Assembly: GCA_037444165.1 (NCBI GenBank)
Contig: JBBIMX010000038.1
Span: 1 to 26,847, forward strand
Source: CALIBK01 sp037444165
GTDB taxonomy: Bacteria; Desulfobacterota; BSN033; UBA1163
Reading direction: 5' to 3'
Length of the DNA: 26,847 nucleotides
In this document: one piece after another, positions 14,763 to 23,098 of the stretch
Numbering within the stretch: position 1 is the stretch's first letter
How the letters are laid out: the number at the start of each line of letters is the position of its first letter
Position numbers and translations under genes: made by a program
Notes under the pieces: model-generated
Databases searched by the model: none
Seen by the model: only the letters and a program-made list of their open reading frames with translations
Told to the model about the DNA's origin: nothing

Positions 14763-15853
14763 ATGGAAGCCAAAGCTGCTGTATTAGAAAAATTTAATGA
14801 ACCTCTGGCAATAAAAACCTTCCCCTTTCCCGTACTGAGGGAAGGCGAGATCTTGGTTAAAGTGGAGGCGGCTGGGGTTTGTGGATCCGATGTCCATATG
14901 TGGGAGGGAAGGGATCCCAGAATTCAGCTTCCAATAATTTTAGGCCATGAAGGAGTGGGAGAGATCGTTGAAATGAAGGGAGAGAGGAAGGATGTTTTCG
15001 GACTCCCTCTTCGGGTAGGAGACAAAGTGCTGTGGAACAGGAGTATTACGTGTGGTCATTGCTATTTCTGTAAAGTGAAGATGGAACCTTCTCTCTGTCC
15101 CGAGCGATGGGTCTATGGCATTCATACCACCTGCTCTAACCCTCCTTATCTGACCGGAAATTATGGAGAGTACCTTCTTTTAGTAAGGGAAACAGACATC
15201 TTTAAAATGGAATCGGATATAGATCTTAAACTCTTCGTCCCTGCTTCCTGTTCAGGAGCCACCGCAGCCCATGCCTTCTCCCTTTCTGGAATAGAGGCAG
15301 GGGATTCGGTTCTGATACAAGGAGTAGGGCCCCTAGGGATCTTTGCCGTAGCCTTTTCGACTTCCCATGGGGCCTCTAAAGTCATTGTTATCGGAGGAAC
15401 TGAAGAAAGATTGAAGATGGCTCAGGTTTTTGGAGCCACCCATTGCTTCAATCGCCATCGTCTTTCTCAGAAGGAACGAAGAGAAGCCGTGATGGAACTC
15501 ACTCAGGGTCGAGGGGTAGATGTAGCCTTTGAGATGGCAGGAGAGCCTGAGGCACTCAAGGAATCTCTTTCTCTGGTTCGTGTGGGAGGAACCTGTGTTT
15601 CTGCAGGTTTTGGAGAACCTCATGGAAGTATTGAACTGGACTGTTTCCATGATCTGAATCGNNNNNNNNNNNNNNNNNNNNNNGGACCAGTGATGTTCGG
15701 CATACCCATATGGCCATTCAACTGATCACGAAACGACTTAAAGATTTTAGAAAACTCATTACTCATACGTTTCCGTTAGAACAAGCCAATGAGGCTCTTA
15801 AAGTGATGAAGAAAAAAGAGGCAGTAAAGGCAGTTCTCTTGCCCCATCCATAA
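14763..15853 (+). CDS. Zinc-dependent alcohol dehydrogenase (MDR family), interrupted by an assembly gap
   Basis: Catalytic zinc ligands C40 (VCGSD) and H62-E63 (GHEGVG) and structural-zinc cysteines C97, C100, C103 and C112 are present. The Rossmann motif is 'IQGVGPLGIFAVAFS'. A run of N interrupts the coding region near residue 300. After it, a shifted frame starting at 15686 continues with a typical MDR C-terminus, 'TSDVRHTHMAIQLI' to 'EAVKAVLLPHP', and stops at 15851-15853. The whole gene would encode about 363 residues, the normal length. It is therefore almost certainly intact, with an inexact gap size. Likely substrate: a polyol or sugar-acid alcohol group. It lacks a clear Shine-Dalgarno. 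Confidence 0.88.
15662..15683. other. Assembly gap (22 N) inside the zinc dehydrogenase gene
   Basis: Twenty-two undetermined bases. The reading frames before and after differ, and the true gap would have to be 2 mod 3 (for example 20 or 23) to join them. The gap is thus an estimated length rather than a measured one. Confidence 0.98.
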
Positions 15854-15875
15854 CAAATTTAAAGCGGGTGACTGG

Positions 15876-17723
15876 ATGAGAAAGATGGAATGTGATGTCC
15901 TCGTAATCGGTGCGGGTGGAGCGGGACTTCGAGCAGCGATTGAAGCCAAAGAGACCTTCAATAGAGGGAGAATCCTTCTCGTGACAAAAGGAACCTTGGG
16001 TCAATCGGGAGTCACCGCCACGGCCTGTTCGGACCGTATGGCCTTCCACGCCACTCTTCCTCATACCGAACCAGGGGGACCGGATCATTGGAAGTATCAT
16101 GCCGAAGATATCTATCGAATGGGAGGATATGTGTCCGATGGGGATCTGGCTGAAATTTTAGCCAAGGAATCGCAAATGGCCTTTGAATACCTCGATTCCT
16201 TAGGAGTTCCTTTTGTAAGAAGAAAAGATGGATTAGTAGATCAGTTCATTACAGACGGTTCAGAATACCCAAGGGCTTGCTATACGGGTCCAAGGACAGC
16301 CAATCATATTGAAGAGGCACTGGTGAAGAAACTCTCCTCGATGGAGATCAGGGTGATGGAACATTGTATGGTTTCAACTCTCCTCACCTATCGGGGAAGA
16401 GTAGTAGGGGCAATTGGATTCGATGAAAGAGAAGAAGGAAAGATAGAGCAACGGATAAGAATTTTCTCAACTAAAACGACCATCCTGGCTACAGGAGGTG
16501 CAGGAGAGGTTTTTAAAACCCATGTCTTTCCACCGGAAATGACAGGAGATGGGTATGCCCTCGCCTATCGAGCTGGAGCAGAACTGGTCAATTTGGAATT
16601 CATTCAGATCGGCCCTGCCTCCGTTAAGACAAAGCTTAATTGTTCCGGAAGCTTGATGAGAGCAGTACCAAGATTGATTAATGAGAAAGGAGAAGAGTTC
16701 TTAAAAAACTACCTCCCCAAGGAGATGTCACCAGCAGAAATAGGAAATCTGATCTTTGAGAAAGGTGCAAGCTGGCCTGTCTCTTTGGAAAAGCGAACCT
16801 ATCTCATCGATGTGGCCATATTTAAAGAGCTCTTTCGTGGTCAAAGAGTCTTCCTCGATTACAGAACCAATCCCGAAGGATTTCGATTTCAAGACCTGGA
16901 TCCAAAATGGAAGGAAAGATATGAAAGGGAAGTCAAAAACCCGATCCCTCACAACCAGAGGGAAAGGTCACCTTTCGATCGTCTTTCAGAGATCAACCCT
17001 GAATCGATCGAATGGCTAAAGGAACATGGGATTGATCTCTCTCAAGGGGACCTCATCGAGATCGCTCCCTGTATTCAGCACTTTCAGGGAGGGGTTAAAA
17101 TACGAACCTACGGAGAAACCTCCCTTAAAGGACTCTATGCGGCGGGGGAATGTGCAGGGGGACAGCACGGTGCCAATCGCCCAGGAGGAAATGCCTTATT
17201 AGATGGTCAGGTTTTTGGAAGAAGGGCAGGACAGGCAGCCGCCATTGAAGCAAAGAGACTGAAACGTCAGAAAATGAGCCTGCCTCAAATTCAATCCTAT
17301 CTGAAGGGGTTAGACAACGGAGGAAAAGGTGAAACGGCCTCTCAGGTAAGAAAGGAGATCCAGTCCCTTACCTTTCAATTTGCCAGTGTAGTCCGAACAG
17401 CGGAGGGCCTAAAAGAAGGGATTCAAATCCTTAGATCCTTAAGGGATCGAGGAATTAAACAGGATGAAAAAGGGCTTATTTACTGGTTAGAGACCAAGAA
17501 CGTCATGGATGTGGCTGAAATGATTCTTAGAGCCTGTCTTTACAGAAAAGAATCACGAGGACCTCATCTCTTCTTTCATCGCTTTGAGGACCTCTATCCT
17601 CTACCCTCCAATGAGCCACAGTGGAGGAAATACATCGTGATTCAAAAACAGGGCGAAAGGATGATTCTGATGAGGAGGGCCCCGGTTCCATTATGTCTTG
17701 GTAGAAAAGGGGATGATAGATAA
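15876..17723 (+). CDS. FAD-dependent oxidoreductase, fumarate reductase/succinate dehydrogenase flavoprotein type
   Basis: The 615-residue protein begins with the FAD motif GAGGAG at 12-17 ('VLVIGAGGAGLRAAIEA'). It also carries 'TKGTLGQSGVTATA' (37-50), 'ILATGGAGEVF', and a FAD/capping region 'IQHFQGGVKI' then 'GLYAAGECAGGQHGANRPGGNALLDG' (about 419-444, given in parts: GLYAAGECAGG, HGANRPGGNALLDG). This is the FrdA/SdhA/AprA/NadB superfamily. There is no iron-sulfur or membrane subunit beside it, so it is unlikely to be a standard respiratory complex. The next gene, an FeS flavoprotein, starts one base after its stop, suggesting the two act together. A start at 15888 (MECDV) is an alternative. 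Confidence 0.88.
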   Translation: MRKMECDVLVIGAGGAGLRAAIEAKETFNRGRILLVTKGTLGQSGVTATACSDRMAFHATLPHTEPGGPDHWKYHAEDIYRMGGYVSDGDLAEILAKESQMAFEYLDSLGVPFVRRKDGLVDQFITDGSEYPRACYTGPRTANHIEEALVKKLSSMEIRVMEHCMVSTLLTYRGRVVGAIGFDEREEGKIEQRIRIFSTKTTILATGGAGEVFKTHVFPPEMTGDGYALAYRAGAELVNLEFIQIGPASVKTKLNCSGSLMRAVPRLINEKGEEFLKNYLPKEMSPAEIGNLIFEKGASWPVSLEKRTYLIDVAIFKELFRGQRVFLDYRTNPEGFRFQDLDPKWKERYEREVKNPIPHNQRERSPFDRLSEINPESIEWLKEHGIDLSQGDLIEIAPCIQHFQGGVKIRTYGETSLKGLYAAGECAGGQHGANRPGGNALLDGQVFGRRAGQAAAIEAKRLKRQKMSLPQIQSYLKGLDNGGKGETASQVRKEIQSLTFQFASVVRTAEGLKEGIQILRSLRDRGIKQDEKGLIYWLETKNVMDVAEMILRACLYRKESRGPHLFFHRFEDLYPLPSNEPQWRKYIVIQKQGERMILMRRAPVPLCLGRKGDDR

Positions 17724-17724
17724 A

Positions 17725-18933
17725 ATGGTTCTCCAAATGCTTTCATCACCTATTCCTATAGGGAAAAGGATCGCACCCAATCGGATTGTGAATCAACCTA
17801 TGGAATGTAACGATGCAGACCCCCGGGGGAATCCCTCTGAGCTGACCTTCAAACGTTATCGGAACCTGGCTGAAGGAGGGGCAGGAATCATTTTTATTGA
17901 ATCCCTCACCTTCACTTATGAAAGCCGAGCAAGAAAGAATCAACTAAAAATCTCTGAAGAAACTGCAAGAGGACTGGAACGATTGGTCAGAGAGATGAGG
18001 GGGATCAATCCGAAATCCCTTATCCTTTTTCAGATCACCCACTCAGGGAGGTATAGTGGATCTGATTTTTCTAAAGCCGTCTCACTCTACCCCACAGGGA
18101 ATCCTACCATTACGATTCTTGCTGAAAAGGAGATCGAGGAGATCGGTCGGAAATTTGTCGAATCTACCCTGATTGCAAAACAGGTGGGAGCGGATGGAAT
18201 CGATTTCAAACACTGTCATGGATATCTGTGTGGGGAAATGCTTAGACCTGCCAACCAGAGAGCTGACCGATTCGGGGGAAGTTTTGAAAATAGGACAAGG
18301 TTTTTCAGAGAGACAACGGAAAAGATTAAAAAAGTGATTGGAAAGGATCATTTCCTTCTTGGATTAAGGTTCTCCATTTACGAAGGGATCCCAGGGGGGT
18401 TCGGTACCCCGGGCCCAGAAGAGGTAGAAGAGGATCTCTCTGAACCTCTCCGGTTTGCAAAGATGGTCGAAGAGTTAGGGATGGATTATATCAATGTCTC
18501 TGCAGGAATTCCTGCCATCACTCCTGAGATCGTGAGACCTACAAAAAAATACCCTGAAGGGGTCTACCGACATTTCGGATGGGCTAAGGCAGTGAAACAA
18601 CTGGTCAGGATCCCTGTCATTGGTTCAGGATACAGTTATCTTCGAGATGGAAGGAATGATCTTAAAGAACCCGATCCATCGAAAAAGAGTTTCCTCTACT
18701 GGGCAGAAAAAAACCTGAGAGACAGAAAGGTCGATCTGGTTGGCATTGGAAGGCAGTCTCTGGCAGACCCTCTTTTTGCCAAGAAGATTCTTTCAGGGAA
18801 TCTCGATCAAATCAATTATTGCACAGCATGTGGAGGGTGTAGTCTCCTTCTGAGCTCCCAGAAAGAGGTGGGGTGTACGGTCTATGACGAATACTACAAA
18901 GAGGTCCTCAGAAAGACCAAAAAAGAGGCCTAA
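17725..18933 (+). CDS. NADH:flavin oxidoreductase, Old Yellow Enzyme family with a 4Fe-4S motif
   Basis: From the ATG at 17725 the protein has 402 residues; ATG 17713 and TTG 17698 are other possible starts. It is a TIM-barrel FMN enzyme: 'IAPNRIVNQPMECND', 'ITHSGRYSG' (H106) and 'DGIDFKHCHGYLCGEMLRP', then 'NQRADRFGGSFENR' (typical OYE loop). The C-terminus has C366-x2-C369-x2-C372-x11-C384. This resembles the 4Fe-4S site of trimethylamine dehydrogenase and 2,4-dienoyl-CoA reductase. The extra NAD(P)-binding module of those larger enzymes is absent. It overlaps functionally with the preceding flavoprotein gene (one-base gap), so a redox pair reducing an activated C=C bond or transferring electrons is plausible. 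Confidence 0.87.
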   Translation: MVLQMLSSPIPIGKRIAPNRIVNQPMECNDADPRGNPSELTFKRYRNLAEGGAGIIFIESLTFTYESRARKNQLKISEETARGLERLVREMRGINPKSLILFQITHSGRYSGSDFSKAVSLYPTGNPTITILAEKEIEEIGRKFVESTLIAKQVGADGIDFKHCHGYLCGEMLRPANQRADRFGGSFENRTRFFRETTEKIKKVIGKDHFLLGLRFSIYEGIPGGFGTPGPEEVEEDLSEPLRFAKMVEELGMDYINVSAGIPAITPEIVRPTKKYPEGVYRHFGWAKAVKQLVRIPVIGSGYSYLRDGRNDLKEPDPSKKSFLYWAEKNLRDRKVDLVGIGRQSLADPLFAKKILSGNLDQINYCTACGGCSLLLSSQKEVGCTVYDEYYKEVLRKTKKEA

Positions 18934-18983
18934 TCGATGAGTCAATAAAGAATGAAATAAAATTATAGAAAGGAGGAGAGATT

Positions 18984-19970
18984 ATGTACGACATTGTGAC
19001 TTTTGGTGAGGCGATGGTGAGGCTTTCACCTCCGAATTTTCAAAGATTGGAACAGGCCAGGAAACTGGATCTTCACGTGGGAGGAGCGGAATTGAATGTG
19101 GCTGTAGGGGTCACTCGTTTTGGAATGAAGAGTGCTTGGGTTTCCAAACTTCCAAAGAATGCCTTGGGATGGCTTATCCGAGACCGTGCCCAGGAATTTG
19201 GGGTGGATTGTTCCCATATTGTATGGTCGGATCAGGGAAGAGCTGGAATCTATTTTGTTGAATTTGGAGCTTCTCCTCGAGCCTCCAGTGTCCTCTATGA
19301 CCGAAGCCACTCAGCCATCAGCATGGTCCAGCCCGGAGAAATCGATTGGGCTCGAATTTTTAGTGGGTCAAAACATTTCCACGTAAGCGGAATTACCCCT
19401 GCTTTAAGCGCTTCCGCCGCCCAGGTTACGGCTGAGGCCTTAAAGGCGGCTAAAAAGGCAGGCTGTAGTGTTTCTTATGATCTCAATTATCGGAAGAAAC
19501 TGTGGAGTCCTGCCGATGCCAAAAGGATTCAGGAACCTATGATGGAAGAGGTGGATATTCTGATCACTACGGAGGAGGATACCAATGTCGTCTTTGGAAT
19601 TAAGGAGAAGGATTATGAGACCGTAGCGGAGAAACTGGCTCAGACTTTTCAATTTAAGATTGTAGCGATTACTCTGAGGGAGGACATTTCGGTCTGGAGA
19701 AACAACTGGACGGCTATCGCCTATCATGACGGAAAAATCTTCCGCGATAGAAAATATGAGGTTGAGATTGTCGATCGAGTGGGGGCTGGAGATTCCTTCA
19801 CAGCAGGATTTCTCTTTGGATGGCTTAAACTCAATGATGTTCAAAAAGGAGTGCAGTACGGAAATGCCTTTGCTGCTCTTAAACATAGCATCCCAGGAGA
19901 CTTCAATTGGACGACATTTGAAGAAGTGGAGGCTCAACTCAAAGGGGCAGGGTTAAGGATTTCGAGGTAG
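18984..19970 (+). CDS. kdgK: 2-keto-3-deoxygluconate kinase, PfkB family
   Basis: A 328-residue PfkB-family sugar kinase. N-terminal 'FGEAMVRLSP' and 'GGAELNVAVG' (33-42) resemble KDG kinases. The catalytic signature 'DRVGAGDSFTAGFLFG' has base D270. 'YDLNYRKKLW' (165-174) is the conserved sugar and phosphate-binding strand seen in KdgK proteins. It phosphorylates 2-keto-3-deoxygluconate (or a close relative) to KDPG with ATP. The KDPG aldolase gene follows, separated by a terminator-like hairpin. GGAGGAGAG upstream gives a strong start. Confidence 0.88.
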   Translation: MYDIVTFGEAMVRLSPPNFQRLEQARKLDLHVGGAELNVAVGVTRFGMKSAWVSKLPKNALGWLIRDRAQEFGVDCSHIVWSDQGRAGIYFVEFGASPRASSVLYDRSHSAISMVQPGEIDWARIFSGSKHFHVSGITPALSASAAQVTAEALKAAKKAGCSVSYDLNYRKKLWSPADAKRIQEPMMEEVDILITTEEDTNVVFGIKEKDYETVAEKLAQTFQFKIVAITLREDISVWRNNWTAIAYHDGKIFRDRKYEVEIVDRVGAGDSFTAGFLFGWLKLNDVQKGVQYGNAFAALKHSIPGDFNWTTFEEVEAQLKGAGLRISR

Positions 19971-19980
19971 GGATAACAGG

Positions 19981-20014
19981 TGCAGTCCAGCGGAGCTGCT
20001 GGTCTGCATTTTTT
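19981..20014 (+). terminator. Intrinsic terminator/attenuator between kdgK and eda
   Basis: The arms TGCAG-T-CCAGC and GCTGG-T-CTGCA pair over 10 bp with one internal T-T mismatch and a 6-base loop (GGAGCT). They run straight into six T (20009-20014). It sits 10 bases after the kdgK stop and 35 before the eda start. Confidence 0.8.
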
Positions 20015-20049
20015 GAACTACAGCACGTAAAAAATGAGGAGGTAAAAAA

Positions 20050-20703
20050 ATGGAAAAGAGAGAAATTTTCAATCGGATGATAGAAGAAGGGCTCATTCCC
20101 GTTATTCGCGTCACATCGGCTCAAGAGGCAATGGATGTGGCTGATGCGATTAAAGAGGGGGGGGTGAGTTTCATCGAAATTACGATGAGTGTCCAGGGAG
20201 CGATCGATGTGATCAAAGAATTAACCCAAAAATATAAAGATGAAATTGTCATGGGAGCTGGAACGGTTCTCGATGCGGAGACAGGTAGGGCTGCTTTGCT
20301 GGCGGGGGCTCAATTCATCGTCAGTCCGATTCTCAATCTTTCTCTGATCGAGCTCGCTCACCGATACAGTGCCGTTGTCATTCCAGGTGCTGCAACCCCT
20401 ACTGAAATCTTAACGGCCTGGAATGCCGGAGCAGATATGGTCAAGGTCTTTCCTGCCGCTCAGTTAGGAGGACCTGAATACATTAAGGCCGTAAAAGCCC
20501 CCCTCCCCCAAATTCTTCTCGTTCCCACAGGAGGAGTGAATCTTCAGAATGCGGGGGCATTCATTAAGGCTGGTGCAGTAGCCCTCGGAGTAGGAGGAGA
20601 ACTGGTCGATAAAAAAGCGGTCAAAGAAAAGAAGTTTCATATCATCACTGAAAATACTCGGGCCTTTCTAAAAGCGATTAAAGAGGCAAGGGAACAAATC
20701 TGA
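20050..20703 (+). CDS. eda: KDPG/KHG aldolase (2-dehydro-3-deoxyphosphogluconate aldolase)
   Basis: The 217-residue class I aldolase matches Eda in length and in key residues. 'GLIPVIRV' supplies R20, 'FIEITM' supplies catalytic E43, and 'MGAGTVLDAE' follows. 'IVSPILN' precedes the 'VIPGAATPTEIL' loop, and the Schiff-base lysine is K132 in 'MVKVFPAAQLGG'. It cleaves KDPG to pyruvate and glyceraldehyde 3-phosphate. Many relatives also cleave 4-hydroxy-2-oxoglutarate. With kdgK it completes the lower half of a sugar-acid (Entner-Doudoroff-type) route. GAGGAGG lies just upstream of the ATG. Confidence 0.93.
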   Translation: MEKREIFNRMIEEGLIPVIRVTSAQEAMDVADAIKEGGVSFIEITMSVQGAIDVIKELTQKYKDEIVMGAGTVLDAETGRAALLAGAQFIVSPILNLSLIELAHRYSAVVIPGAATPTEILTAWNAGADMVKVFPAAQLGGPEYIKAVKAPLPQILLVPTGGVNLQNAGAFIKAGAVALGVGGELVDKKAVKEKKFHIITENTRAFLKAIKEAREQI

Positions 20704-20741
20704 AAATCCTCTTCTAAATCTAATTAAATGAGGTTAGGGAG

Positions 20742-22022
20742 ATGAGAGTTTCATTTCCGTACACAGACATAGACCCCTTAGAGATCCCGGAGGAAAATCT
20801 CATCGGAATTTTTTCGCCTTCTGTGCTAACCATAGAAAAAAGTGAGGAAGAGATTATCAAAAGGGCTCTCGCCAATCCCATTGGATCTCCTCCTTTACCC
20901 CAAAGGCTCAAAGGAAGGGAAAAGGTTCTGGTGTTAGTGGATGACTATACCAGAACCACTCCCACGCAAAAAATCCTCCCTCTTTTGATGGAAGAATTAA
21001 TAAGAATGGGGATCCATAAAGAGAGAATTCAAATCCTGGTCGCCCTTGGGACCCATCGTCCCATGACCGAGGAGGAGATGAGAAAAAAATTTGGAGAAGA
21101 ATTTCTAAAAGAATTTCCTGTGATGAACCACTGCTGGTGGGATTCCTCCCAACTCATCTCCCTTGGGGAAACAGAAAAAGGGACCCCTATTCTTGTCAAT
21201 CGAATCATTCATGAGGTTAATTTTATCATTGGGGTGGGCCAGATCGTTCCCCATCGAGTCTCCGGATTTAGTGGGGGAGGAAATATCATTCAGCCAGGAA
21301 TCTGTGGGGAGGAAACGACCGGAAAAACTCACTGGCTTGCTGCCAGATTTCGGGGTCAGGATATTTTAGGGAAAATAGAAAATCCGGTAAAAGATGAGAT
21401 TGAACAGGTGGCTTTAAAGGCAGGACTCCAGTGGATTATCAATACGATTCAGGATGGAACGGGACGAACGGTAGAAGCAGTGGCAGGAGATCCCATTCTG
21501 GCCTATCGGAAAGGGGCAGAAGTCTCCCTTCAGGTTTATAAAGCCGAAATCCCAACAGAGGCCGATATCGTGATTACCGATTCCCATCCTTATGATTCTG
21601 AGCTGTGGCTTGCTGCAAAAGGAATATATGCTTCAGAATTGGCAGTGAGAGAGGGAGGAATAGTCATTCTGATTACCCCTTGCCCTGAAGGGGTCTCCCC
21701 AAGCCATCCCGAAGTTCTTGAATGGGGTTATCAGACTTTTAAAGATACGGAAGAGTTGATTCAAAAAGGTCTGATCAAGAAATTGACTGCGGCAGCTCAT
21801 CTCGTGCACGTAGGAAGAGTGATTAAAGAAAGGGCGAAAGGCATTATGGTCTCCAAAGGAATTTCGAAAAAGGATACCGAAAAACTGGGGTTTATTTATG
21901 CAAAAGACCCAAAAGAGGCACTTGAAATCGCCTTTGGCTTATCAGGACCTCAAGCTAAGGTAACCGTTCTTAAACGAGGAGGAGAGATTTTGCCTCAGAT
22001 TACATCCACCATTAGGGATTGA
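20742..22022 (+). CDS. LarA-superfamily (nickel-dependent racemase-like, DUF2088) protein lacking the tethering Lys
   Basis: The 426-residue protein has the two-domain LarA layout. D68 and R71 lie in 'VDDYTRTTP'; H105 in 'LGTHRPMT'; H171 in 'IVPHRVSGFSGGG'; H197 in 'GKTHW'; K293 in 'AAKGI'. Spacing of H105, H171 and H197 equals that of lactate racemase H108, H174 and H200 exactly. At the position of K184, which in lactate racemase covalently carries the nickel pincer nucleotide, this protein has N181 ('SGGGNIIQPG'). No larB, larC or larE cofactor genes are in the window. Known relatives racemise or epimerise hydroxy acids such as lactate, malate and gluconate. Here a 2-hydroxy-acid epimerase role is a reasonable guess, but the missing lysine makes the chemistry uncertain. 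Confidence 0.82.
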   Translation: MRVSFPYTDIDPLEIPEENLIGIFSPSVLTIEKSEEEIIKRALANPIGSPPLPQRLKGREKVLVLVDDYTRTTPTQKILPLLMEELIRMGIHKERIQILVALGTHRPMTEEEMRKKFGEEFLKEFPVMNHCWWDSSQLISLGETEKGTPILVNRIIHEVNFIIGVGQIVPHRVSGFSGGGNIIQPGICGEETTGKTHWLAARFRGQDILGKIENPVKDEIEQVALKAGLQWIINTIQDGTGRTVEAVAGDPILAYRKGAEVSLQVYKAEIPTEADIVITDSHPYDSELWLAAKGIYASELAVREGGIVILITPCPEGVSPSHPEVLEWGYQTFKDTEELIQKGLIKKLTAAAHLVHVGRVIKERAKGIMVSKGISKKDTEKLGFIYAKDPKEALEIAFGLSGPQAKVTVLKRGGEILPQITSTIRD

Positions 22023-22052
22023 ATTCAACTCAATCCCATACAGGAGGTTTAA

Positions 22053-23087
22053 ATGAGAGCAGTCGTAAAATATGGAAAAGGGAAAGGACTGATAGAAATC
22101 CGAGAGGTCCCCGAACCCCAAATAAAAGAAAATGAAGTATTGATAGAAGTCAAGGCAGTTTCTGTTTGTGGAAGTGATCTTCATATCTATCATGATGCCC
22201 ATCCCTATTGGCCACCAATGATATTAGGACACGAATTCTCTGGGGTCATAGCTGAAGTGGGAAAGGAAGTCAAAGGTTGGAAGGTTGGAGACCGTGTAGT
22301 AAGTGAAACGAGAGTCGGTTCTTGTGGGGTTTGTTACATCTGTCAGAGTGGGTATCCCCAGGTCTGTGAACAGAAAAGACCCTACGGGATCGGGGTCAAC
22401 GGAGCCTATGCAAAATATGTGGCAGGGCCACCCCATCTACTCCATCGACTTCCAGACAATATCTCCTTTGAAGTCGGTGCCGTGATTGAGCCTATTGCCA
22501 TCTGTGTGACCTCAATTCTTGAGAGAAGTGGCCTACAGGCTGGAGAATCAGTCCTCATCACAGGACCTGGACCTATTGGTCTAATCTCCTTGGCGATTGC
22601 CAAGGCTGCTGGGGCAAGATTTGTGGCCATCACTGGAACGAGTTTAGATGAAGGAATGAGAATCCAAAAGGCAAAGGAACTGGGAGCAGATTTAACCCTC
22701 ATCGTTGACCAAGAAGACCCTATTCAAAAAGTTTTAGAGATCACGGATGGGTTAGGTGTAGACATGGTGATCGAGGCCTCAGGAAGTGAGTTCGCCATTG
22801 GTCAGGTCTTTGAGATGGTGAGGAGATTGGGAAGGGTCTGTGCAATAGGAATTTCAGGAAAAGAGAGTGTTCGGATACCCTATGACCGTGGTATCTTTAA
22901 AGGGATTCGATATGATTTCTGTTTTTCAAGTAGTTGGACAGCCTGGGAAAGAACAATTGGCCTGATCTCAAAAGGGTTGCTTCCGGCAGAGAAGCTGATC
23001 ACCCATAGACTCCCCCTTGAAAAATGGGAAGAGGCCTTCCAGCTCTTAGAGAACCGTCAGGCTGCAAAAGTGATCTTAATCCCTTAA
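22053..23087 (+). CDS. Zinc-dependent alcohol/polyol dehydrogenase (MDR family)
   Basis: A complete 344-residue MDR enzyme of the sorbitol/threonine dehydrogenase type. Catalytic zinc ligands are C39 ('VCGSDLH') and H60-E61 ('GHEFSG'). Structural-zinc cysteines are C91, C94, C97 and C105 in canonical spacing. The NAD-binding motif is 'ITGPGPIGLISLAIAKAAGA' at about 170. It should oxidise a secondary alcohol in a polyol or sugar-acid using NAD. Its sequence is clearly different from the first zinc dehydrogenase in the window, so they probably act at different steps. CAGGAGG precedes the start, and the stop is 11 bases before the next ATG. Confidence 0.9.
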   Translation: MRAVVKYGKGKGLIEIREVPEPQIKENEVLIEVKAVSVCGSDLHIYHDAHPYWPPMILGHEFSGVIAEVGKEVKGWKVGDRVVSETRVGSCGVCYICQSGYPQVCEQKRPYGIGVNGAYAKYVAGPPHLLHRLPDNISFEVGAVIEPIAICVTSILERSGLQAGESVLITGPGPIGLISLAIAKAAGARFVAITGTSLDEGMRIQKAKELGADLTLIVDQEDPIQKVLEITDGLGVDMVIEASGSEFAIGQVFEMVRRLGRVCAIGISGKESVRIPYDRGIFKGIRYDFCFSSSWTAWERTIGLISKGLLPAEKLITHRLPLEKWEEAFQLLENRQAAKVILIP

Positions 23088-23098
23088 AGGAGAGAGAA

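Noticed and set aside
17698..17724. TTG start at 17698 for the OYE-family gene, overlapping the flavoprotein gene
   Set aside because: No Shine-Dalgarno at proper distance; the ATG at 17725 gives an N-terminus typical of the family, though 17713 cannot be excluded.
23024..23098. Upstream extension of the D-2-hydroxyacid dehydrogenase
   Set aside because: It overlaps the end of the zinc dehydrogenase, while AAGGAGAG directly precedes the ATG at 23099.
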